Assembly: GCA_030425945.1 (NCBI GenBank)
Contig: JAUHZL010000001.1
Coordinates: 1 to 47,623, forward strand
Source: Alphaproteobacteria bacterium
GTDB lineage: Bacteria; Pseudomonadota; Alphaproteobacteria; Rhodobacterales; Rhodobacteraceae
DNA: 47,623 nucleotides
Direction: 5' to 3'
Both the position numbers and the translations under genes were made by a program. Each line of letters begins with the position of its first letter. Position 1 is the first letter of the stretch. The notes under the pieces were generated by a model. The model worked only from the letters and a program-made list of their open reading frames with translations, searched no databases and was not told where the DNA came from. This document shows, one piece after another, positions 39,292 through 45,465 of the stretch.

Positions 39292-41701
39292 AAAGCGTGT
39301 GTCCGTCCGCCTCGCCGCGGTCGGCGGGCGACAGGTGCGCGCCGAGCTGGAAGGCGTGGGTGAAGCCGGATCGCGCGGCTTCGGCCGGCTGAGCCGGGAG
39401 ATGGAGGCGGCGAACGCCCGGCTCGCGGCCTTCTCGCGACGGGTGCGGGTCGCGGCCGCCGCCGCCGTGGCCGCCGCAGCCGCCGCTGGCGTGGCGATGA
39501 TCCGCTCCGGCCTGCAGACCGTCGACGCGCAGGCGAAGCTGGCGCAGTCGCTCGGCACCACCGTTGCCTCGATCCAGACGCTGGAGCGGGCAGGCGAACT
39601 GGCGGGCGTGTCCATGTCCGGCATCGAGCAGGCCACCAAGGATCTGACGCGCCGACTCAGCCAGGCGGCCGCCGGGACCGGCCCCGCTGCCGACGCGCTC
39701 GATCGACTGGGGCTTTCGGCCACCGAGCTGATCGCCCTGCCGCTGGACCAGCGCGTCGGTGCGATCAACGCGGCCATCGAGAGCTTCGTGCCTGCCGCCG
39801 AACGCGCGGCTGTCGCGGGTCAGCTCTTCGGCGAGGAAGGCTCCATCGCCATGTCGCGGATCGACACGGCGACGCTGCGCCAGGCGACCGAGGACGTGCT
39901 TGCCTTCGGTGTGGTGGTCTCGGAGCAGGATGCCGACCAGATCGAGCGGACGAACGACGCCATCTCGCGGCTCGGGTTGATCTGGCGCGGGCTGTCGAAC
40001 CAGCTGGCGGTTGCTGCAGCCCCGGCGCTCGAAGCCGTCGCTAACGCCATGGCGGCTGTTGCCAGCCGCACCGGCCCGCTCGGCATCGCCATTCGCGGCC
40101 TCTTCGACAACATCGGCCGCCTGACCACCTATGCCGTGACCTTCGCAACCTTCCTCGCAGGCCGCTGGGTGGCTGGCATGGCCGCCGCCGCGCTCTCCGT
40201 CCGCGGCCTCGCCACGGCGCTGGTCGTCTTGCGTGGGGCGCTCATCCGCACCGGCATTGGGGCGCTGATCGTCGGCGCGGGCGAACTCGTCTACCAGTTC
40301 ACTCGCCTCGTCTCGGGTGCGGGCGGGTTCGGCGAGGCGATGTCGCTGCTGAAGAACCTGGCGGTCGAGGTCTGGGAGCGGATCAGGATGGGCGCCGCTG
40401 CAACGGGTGCGGCCGCCACGGCGATGTTCTTCGACCTGAAGGCCGACGCCGCCTCGGGCATGCAGAGCGCCATCGAGAGCGTGGTGGGCTTCGGCAACAC
40501 CGCCGCGAACACGTTTGAGGGGGCCTACGAGGCGATCAAGGCGATCTGGGGTCTGCTGCCTGCCGCCATCGGCGATCTGGCGTTCCAGGCGGCCAACAGC
40601 TTGGTCGACGGCGTCGAGGCGATGCTGAACGGCGTGGTCTCCCGCATCAACGGCTTCATCGACGGCATCAACCAAGGGCTGGAAGCCCTCGGCTCCGAAC
40701 GGCGCATCTCGCTGGTGCCCGACCTCGACCTCGGCGAGATCGAGAACCGCTTCGAGGGCGCGGCCAGTGCTGCCACGACAGCTGCGCAGGCGGCGTTCGA
40801 CCGGGCCTTCGAGGACAACCCGCTCACCGCACCAGACCTCGGACTGACCGAGGCGGCCAACCGCGCGCTCGAGTCCGCGAACCTCTATCGCGGGGCCGCG
40901 CGCGATCTGGCGGAAGGTGCCCGCGCGCCCCTCGAAAGCTGGCAGGCCCTGCGCGACGCGGTGCGCGGCACGGATGAGGACGGGGCCGATGCGCTGGCCG
41001 AGGCCACTGGTGCCGCCGAGCGGCTGGAGACGGCGTTCAGCGATGCCGGACGCGCAGCAACGGGTGCCGGTGCGGCCGCCGGAGCTGCTGCCGCTGCGGC
41101 GGAGCCCGCGACCGAGGCTGCCGTCACCGGTTGGCAGGCGGTCACCGCCGCGCTCTCCGACTACGCCAGCAAGGCGCGCGAGATCGGTGGCGATATCGGC
41201 CAGAGCCTCGTCGGCGCCTTCCAGTCGGCCGAGAACGCCGTGGGCCAGTTCGTGAAGACCGGCAAGCTGAACTTCCGCGATCTCGTCACCTCGTTGCTCG
41301 CCGATCTCGCTCAGCTCGCGGCGCGGCGCTTCATCCTCGGGCCCATCGCCAATGCGCTCTCGGGCGTGTTCTCCGGGGCGGGCGGCATCTTCGCCAACGT
41401 CCTGCATACGGGCGGGATGGTCGGATCGGCCGGACCTTCGCGGATCGTCCCGGCCATGGCCTTCGCCGCTGCCCCGCGAATGCATGGTGGCGGGATGGCC
41501 GGGCTTCGTCACGACGAAGTGCCCGCGATCCTGCAGCGGGGCGAGCGCGTGCTGTCACGGCGAGAGGCGCAGAGCTACGGCACCGGTGGTGGCGTCAACG
41601 TCACCATCATGGCGCGTGACGCCGAGAGCTTCCGGCAGTCCCGCACGCAGGTCGCCGCCGACATCTCCCGCGCTGTCTCGCTCGGGCGGAGGAGCATGTG
41701 A
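39284..41701 (+). CDS. Tail tape measure protein
   Basis: An 805-residue Ala-rich helical protein that sets tail length and is delivered during infection. The N-terminal 60 residues are basic, a hydrophobic AAAAAVAAAAAAGVAM segment follows, and two further hydrophobic stretches lie near 290-345. A lambda-gpH-like C-terminal domain (DYASKAREIGGDIGQSLVGA, ..GKLNFRDLVTSLLADLAQL) ends with the Gly-rich HTGGMVGSAGPSRIVP and HDEVPAILQRGERVLSRREA segments. It is the longest complete gene of the window. Confidence 0.93.
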   Translation: MAEKRVSVRLAAVGGRQVRAELEGVGEAGSRGFGRLSREMEAANARLAAFSRRVRVAAAAAVAAAAAAGVAMIRSGLQTVDAQAKLAQSLGTTVASIQTLERAGELAGVSMSGIEQATKDLTRRLSQAAAGTGPAADALDRLGLSATELIALPLDQRVGAINAAIESFVPAAERAAVAGQLFGEEGSIAMSRIDTATLRQATEDVLAFGVVVSEQDADQIERTNDAISRLGLIWRGLSNQLAVAAAPALEAVANAMAAVASRTGPLGIAIRGLFDNIGRLTTYAVTFATFLAGRWVAGMAAAALSVRGLATALVVLRGALIRTGIGALIVGAGELVYQFTRLVSGAGGFGEAMSLLKNLAVEVWERIRMGAAATGAAATAMFFDLKADAASGMQSAIESVVGFGNTAANTFEGAYEAIKAIWGLLPAAIGDLAFQAANSLVDGVEAMLNGVVSRINGFIDGINQGLEALGSERRISLVPDLDLGEIENRFEGAASAATTAAQAAFDRAFEDNPLTAPDLGLTEAANRALESANLYRGAARDLAEGARAPLESWQALRDAVRGTDEDGADALAEATGAAERLETAFSDAGRAATGAGAAAGAAAAAAEPATEAAVTGWQAVTAALSDYASKAREIGGDIGQSLVGAFQSAENAVGQFVKTGKLNFRDLVTSLLADLAQLAARRFILGPIANALSGVFSGAGGIFANVLHTGGMVGSAGPSRIVPAMAFAAAPRMHGGGMAGLRHDEVPAILQRGERVLSRREAQSYGTGGGVNVTIMARDAESFRQSRTQVAADISRAVSLGRRSM

Positions 41702-42327
41702 TGGCGTTTCACGAGGTGCGGTTCCCAGACAACATCAGTCGCGGCGCGCGGGGCGGGCCGGAGCGGCGCACGCAGATCGTCGAGCTCGCCTCGGGCGACG
41801 AGGAGCGCAACGCCAGCTGGGCCAACTCGCGCCGCCGTTACGATTTGGCCTACGGCATCCGCCGCGCGGACGATCTGGCGGCCGTGGTCGCCTTCTTCGA
41901 GGCGCGGAATGGTCGCCTCCATGGCTTCCGCTTCAAGGACTGGGGCGACCACAAGTCCTGTCTGCCCTCTGGCACGGCATCGCCCACCGACCAAGCGATC
42001 GGCACAGGCGACGGCGCAACCACCGTCTTCCAGCTGGTGAAGCGCTACGTATCGGGGAGCCAGACCTGGACCCGGACGATCACCAAGCCGGTCGCTGCCA
42101 CTGTGCGCGTCGCCCTCGATGGCGCGGAGCAGCTCAGTGGGTGGTCGGTCGACACCGCCACCGGCGTCGTCACCTTCAGCGCCGCACCGGGCGCTGGCGT
42201 CGCGATCACCGCAGGGTTCGAATTCGACGTGCCGGTCCGCTTCGACACCGACGCGCTCGACGTGACGCTCGACCTCGAGCGGCTCGGCTCGATCACCTCC
42301 ATTCCGCTTCTGGAGATCCGCCGATGA
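41701..42327 (+). CDS. DUF2460 tail-tip protein (GTA gp12-like)
   Basis: A 208-residue protein with FHEVRFPDNISRGARGGPER at the start, NSRRRYDLAYGIR and FFEARNGRLHGFRFKDWGDH, then a C-terminal beta domain. This is the DUF2460 (TIGR02217) signature; in the Rhodobacter gene transfer agent the equivalent is a distal tail protein. Its neighbours in GTAs are DUF2163, NlpC/P60 and megatron; here a lysis cassette intervenes. Confidence 0.92.
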   Translation: MAFHEVRFPDNISRGARGGPERRTQIVELASGDEERNASWANSRRRYDLAYGIRRADDLAAVVAFFEARNGRLHGFRFKDWGDHKSCLPSGTASPTDQAIGTGDGATTVFQLVKRYVSGSQTWTRTITKPVAATVRVALDGAEQLSGWSVDTATGVVTFSAAPGAGVAITAGFEFDVPVRFDTDALDVTLDLERLGSITSIPLLEIRR

Positions 42328-42674
42328 ACGACACCGGCAGCTTCATTGCGGCCGTGCTGCGCGAGCTCGCGGCCTCGACGGCCGTAATCCTCGCCGCCTG
42401 GGGCGCGCTCGGCGGCGCCACGAACGCGCTGACCACGAAGATGCGGCTGCGCGATGCGCTCCGGCACATCCTGCTCGGCGGTCTGATCGCGGCCGGCATG
42501 GGGAGCCTCTCCATGGCCGTCATCACGAGCTGGATGGGCCTGCCGACCGAGGCGATCCCGGCTGGTGGCGCTGCCGGATCGGCCGCGTATCTCGTCGGCG
42601 TCTTTGGGCCCGCCTTCATCGAGATGCTGCTCGCCCGGCTACGCCGCGCCAAGCAGGGCGACGGCGATGAATGA
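42324..42674 (+). CDS. Phage membrane protein, holin candidate
   Basis: A 116-residue protein with three likely membrane segments: ASTAVILAAWGALGGATNAL, HILLGGLIAAGMGSLSMAVI and AGSAAYLVGVFGPAFIEMLL. The C-terminus is basic (RLRRAKQGDGDE). Located just before a small TM protein and the endolysin, it is the best class-I-like holin candidate. Confidence 0.8.
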   Translation: MNDTGSFIAAVLRELAASTAVILAAWGALGGATNALTTKMRLRDALRHILLGGLIAAGMGSLSMAVITSWMGLPTEAIPAGGAAGSAAYLVGVFGPAFIEMLLARLRRAKQGDGDE

Positions 42675-42798
42675 GCTCGTTCGCCTCGCGCGCGCTCTCC
42701 GCTGCGACCCGGCCGACCCAAGAGCGGCCTTTGCCCACCGTCTGCGCATCGGCCTCGTCGTCGCGGCACTGATCCTGATCCTCTCGCTACTCCGGTAA
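42667..42798 (+). CDS. Small single-pass membrane protein of the lysis cassette
   Basis: A 43-residue protein: a short basic/amphipathic N-terminus (NELVRLARALRCDP) and one C-terminal membrane helix (IGLVVAALILILSLL). It overlaps the preceding stop by 8 bp. It might be an antiholin or holin accessory; no family known. Confidence 0.65.
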   Translation: MNELVRLARALRCDPADPRAAFAHRLRIGLVVAALILILSLLR

Positions 42799-42802
42799 TC
42801 CC

Positions 42803-43462
42803 ATGCACATGACCGACCGGGGCCTGCTGGCCCTCGTCCGGCACGAAGGACTCGTGCCCGGACCCTATCTCGATGTGAAACAGGTCTGGACCTTCGGCAT
42901 CGGCCACACGGCCTCGGCCGGGCCGCCCGATCCGGCCACCATGCCGCACGGCATGCCCGCCGATCTCGATGCCGGGATCCGAGAGGCGTTCCGAGTCTTT
43001 CGGGCCGACCTGGCTGCTTACGAGGCCGCCGTCCTGCGCACCGTGAAGGTGCCATTGGCGCCGCACGAGTTCGATGCCCTCGTCAGCTTCCACTACAACA
43101 CCGGCGGCATCGCCCGCGCCGCGCTGACCCGGCACATCAATGCTGGCAATCGCGTTGCAGCCGCCGACGCGTTTCTGAATTGGCGGCGACCGGCCTCGAT
43201 CATTCCGCGCCGGGAAGCCGAGCGCGACCTGTTCCGCCATGGCCGCTATCCCAGGGGCACGATCCCGGTCTGGTCCGTGGACCGCGCGGGCCGCGTGGAC
43301 TTCTCCCGGCCGATCCGTCGCCTGACCGAAGACCAGGCGCTGGCGTTGCTGCGGCCGTCGCCGTTGCCGAGGCCACCGGCCTTCGAACCTGCACCTGACG
43401 CGCCGACCGGCTGGCTCGCCCGGCTGGCCGCCTTCTTCTCCACCCTGATCCGGAGGGCCTGA
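42803..43462 (+). CDS. Phage endolysin, GH24 lysozyme
   Basis: A 219-residue muramidase with the T4-lysozyme catalytic set E-8-D-5-T: Glu15 (VRHEG), Asp24 (YLDVKQ) and Thr30 (WTFGIGHT). A conserved FDALVSFHYNTGGIARAALTRH follows (core LVSFHYNTG). The C-terminal 60 residues form a Pro-rich tail with a hydrophobic end (LARLAAFFSTLIRRA). No signal peptide is seen, so release depends on a holin. Confidence 0.93.
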   Translation: MHMTDRGLLALVRHEGLVPGPYLDVKQVWTFGIGHTASAGPPDPATMPHGMPADLDAGIREAFRVFRADLAAYEAAVLRTVKVPLAPHEFDALVSFHYNTGGIARAALTRHINAGNRVAAADAFLNWRRPASIIPRREAERDLFRHGRYPRGTIPVWSVDRAGRVDFSRPIRRLTEDQALALLRPSPLPRPPAFEPAPDAPTGWLARLAAFFSTLIRRA

Positions 43463-43466
43463 TCCC

Positions 43467-43697
43467 ATGCGCTATGTTCGACCCAATTCCATGACCTGGT
43501 GGGCGGGACTGCTCGCCATGCTCACTGGAATCGCCTCTCTCGCGCTGCCCGCCACCGGGCCGCTCGGGGAAGTGTCCCGCCTTGTCGCACTGCTCGCCGG
43601 TTCTGGCGATGCCTCGCCCGCGGGGCTGATGTTCCTCGGTCTGGGCCTGATCGGCCTGCGCGACCGGATCGAGCGCGGGTTCCGCGGCGATGCTTGA
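43467..43697 (+). CDS. Small membrane protein, second holin candidate
   Basis: A 76-residue protein with two membrane helices: WWAGLLAMLTGIASLALPA and GLMFLGLGLIGLRDRI. CGGAGGG precedes the ATG. It overlaps the next tiny gene by 8 bp. Its position after the endolysin suggests a holin or antiholin. Confidence 0.78.
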   Translation: MRYVRPNSMTWWAGLLAMLTGIASLALPATGPLGEVSRLVALLAGSGDASPAGLMFLGLGLIGLRDRIERGFRGDA

Positions 43698-43791
43698 GTT
43701 CCTCGTCGGTCTGGTCGTGGGCGGCTTTCTCGGCGTCTTCGTCACAGCCCTTTGCGTCGCCGCTGCGCGCGGGGAGCGGGACGATGGCTGA
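43690..43791 (+). CDS. DUF3789-like 33-residue membrane peptide
   Basis: MLEFLVGLVVGGFLGVFVTA begins a single membrane helix ending in a charged tail (ARGERDDG). The pattern of a tiny Gly/Val helix at the N-terminus matches DUF3789 as I know it from phages. It overlaps both neighbours, which supports translation. Function unknown. Confidence 0.7.
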   Translation: MLEFLVGLVVGGFLGVFVTALCVAAARGERDDG

Positions 43792-44014
43792 TCTCCTGGT
43801 CTGGCTGGTCGTGTCTCTGGGCGCGGTCGGGGGCGTCGTCCTCGGCCGGATTTGGGGGCGTGCGGAAGGCGAACGCCAAGGCAAACGGGAGGCAGAACGC
43901 GATGCCATGGAAGACAAGAGCAAGCGTGTCGAGAAGGGACGGCATGCGGTTCGCGACGGCCGCGGCTCTGGCGATCCTGCTGACCGGCTGCGCCGCAACG
44001 ATGGGCGCTGGTGA
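43784..44014 (+). CDS. i-spanin (Rz-like)
   Basis: A 76-residue protein with one N-terminal membrane helix (LLVWLVVSLGAVGGVVLG) followed by a charged, coiled-coil-like periplasmic part (GRAEGERQGKREAERDAMED). It is short for Rz, but the nested lipoprotein gene in another frame is the diagnostic partner. Together they fuse inner and outer membranes at the last step of lysis. Confidence 0.75.
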   Translation: MADLLVWLVVSLGAVGGVVLGRIWGRAEGERQGKREAERDAMEDKSKRVEKGRHAVRDGRGSGDPADRLRRNDGRW

Positions 44015-44144
44015 TGCGGCCTGCGCGTCCTACGCCGAGGCGCGGCTCGCCCGACCAGCCGCCGAGAGGGTCGCCTCCGTGCCGCCGGACTGGGCCGACT
44101 GGATCGCCGATCTCGACGATCGCATGACGGGAACCTGCCGATGA
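43944..44144 (+). CDS. o-spanin (Rz1-like lipoprotein), overlapping Rz
   Basis: A 66-residue lipoprotein: MRFATAAALAILLTGC ends with a lipobox (LLTGC). The mature part is Ala/Arg-rich (YAEARLARPAAERVASVPPD). It starts inside the Rz-like gene in another frame (71-bp overlap) and its stop overlaps the DUF2163 start (ATGA). The embedded arrangement is typical of Rz/Rz1 pairs. Confidence 0.8.
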   Translation: MRFATAAALAILLTGCAATMGAGDAACASYAEARLARPAAERVASVPPDWADWIADLDDRMTGTCR

Positions 44145-45025
44145 AGACCCTCGACCCCGCCCTGCAGGCCCATCTCGACGAGGGCACGACAACGCTCGCC
44201 TGGTGCTGGCGCATCACGCGGGCCGATGGCGTCACCTTCGGTTTCACCGATCACGACCGGACGCTGAGCTTCGACGGGACCGACTTCGAGCCCGAGAGCG
44301 GGCTGACGGCTTCCGAGGTGCGCTCGGGCTCGGACCTGTCCGTCGATGCGCAGGATGCCGAGGGTGTGCTGACCTCGGACCGCATCTCCGAGACCGACAT
44401 TCTCGACGGCCGATGGGACAACGCGGAAGTCGAGGTCTGGCGGGTGAACTGGGCGGATATGAGCCAGCGCGTGCTGATGCGCCGGGGCGCCATCGGGCAG
44501 ATCCGGCGCGGGCGGCTCGCCTTCGTCGCCGAGGTGCGCTCGCTGGCGCATGTGCTGGGCCAGACGGTTGGGCGGACGTTTCAGGCGAACTGCGACGCCG
44601 CGCTCGGCGATGCGCGCTGCGGCATAGATCTCGAGGATCCGGCCTTCAAGGGGACAGGCGCGGTGATCGATCTCCTGCGCGACCGGTCGCTCACCGCGTC
44701 GGGGCTAGCTAGCTTCGAGACCGGCTGGTTCACTTTCGGCACCATTGAATGGACGAGCGGCGCGAATGCGGGGCGGCGCACCGAGGTGCTGGGCCACGAC
44801 ATAGCAGATGGCGTCGCGATCCTGACGCTGCTCGAGGCGCCGGTGCGCGCGATCGCCGAGGCCGACGGTTTCACTATCCGCGCAGGCTGTGACAAACGGA
44901 TCGCGACCTGCGGGGCGAAGTTCGCCCACACCGCCAACTTCCGCGGTTTCCCGCACATCCCCGGGCAAGACACGATCCTGCGTTACGCGACGAAGGACGG
45001 CGGCCATGACGGGGGCCTGCTGTGA
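44141..45025 (+). CDS. DUF2163 tail-tip protein (GTA gp13-like)
   Basis: A 294-residue protein of the DUF2163/TIGR02218 family: TTLAWCWRITRADGVTFGFT and DHDRTLSFDGTDFEPESGLT near the N-terminus, FQANCDAALGDARCGIDL in the middle, and the C-terminal GCDKRIATCGAKFAHTANFR (conserved cysteines). In GTAs it is the hub/megatron-associated protein. ATGA and GTGA overlaps tie it to its neighbours. Confidence 0.94.
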   Translation: MKTLDPALQAHLDEGTTTLAWCWRITRADGVTFGFTDHDRTLSFDGTDFEPESGLTASEVRSGSDLSVDAQDAEGVLTSDRISETDILDGRWDNAEVEVWRVNWADMSQRVLMRRGAIGQIRRGRLAFVAEVRSLAHVLGQTVGRTFQANCDAALGDARCGIDLEDPAFKGTGAVIDLLRDRSLTASGLASFETGWFTFGTIEWTSGANAGRRTEVLGHDIADGVAILTLLEAPVRAIAEADGFTIRAGCDKRIATCGAKFAHTANFRGFPHIPGQDTILRYATKDGGHDGGLL

Positions 45026-45456
45026 AGCCGGCCGATCCCGAGAGGGTTATCGCGGCGGCGCGCGCGTGGCTGGGAACGCCCTACCACGACCAGGCGACCC
45101 TGCGCGGCGTCGGCTGCGATTGCCTCGGGCTGGCCCGCGGCGTCTGGCGCGAGGTCATCGGCCCCGAGTCGTTCCCGATCCCGCCCTACAGCCGCGACTG
45201 GGGCGAGACGGGCCCACGCGAGGTGCTGGCCGAGGGCGCGCGCGCCATGATGATCGAGGTGAAACCGACAGAGGCCGGTCCCGGCGCGCTGGTCCTGTTC
45301 CGCATGAGGCCGCGCGCCATCGCCAAGCATGTCGGCATCATGACCGGTCCCGGCTCCTTCCTCCACGCCTATGAGCGGCTCGGCGTGATCGAAGAACCTC
45401 TAACCCCATCCTGGCGGCGGCGCATCGCCTTCGCCTTCCTGTTTCCGCAACGCTGA
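45022..45456 (+). CDS. NlpC/P60 tail peptidase (GTA gp14-like)
   Basis: A 144-residue cell-wall peptidase: AWLGTPYHDQATLRGVGCDC with nucleophile Cys34, catalytic His103 in AKHVGIMTG, and a third polar residue after FLHAYERLG. It starts at GTG (GTGA overlap). As a tail-tip enzyme it should cut peptidoglycan during genome entry. Confidence 0.93.
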   Translation: MKPADPERVIAAARAWLGTPYHDQATLRGVGCDCLGLARGVWREVIGPESFPIPPYSRDWGETGPREVLAEGARAMMIEVKPTEAGPGALVLFRMRPRAIAKHVGIMTGPGSFLHAYERLGVIEEPLTPSWRRRIAFAFLFPQR

Positions 45457-45465
45457 GACCCGATC

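Noticed and set aside
39260..41512. 750-codon minus-strand open frame under the tape measure gene
   Set aside because: Antisense shadow of a clear tape measure protein; no start context and no recognisable domain.
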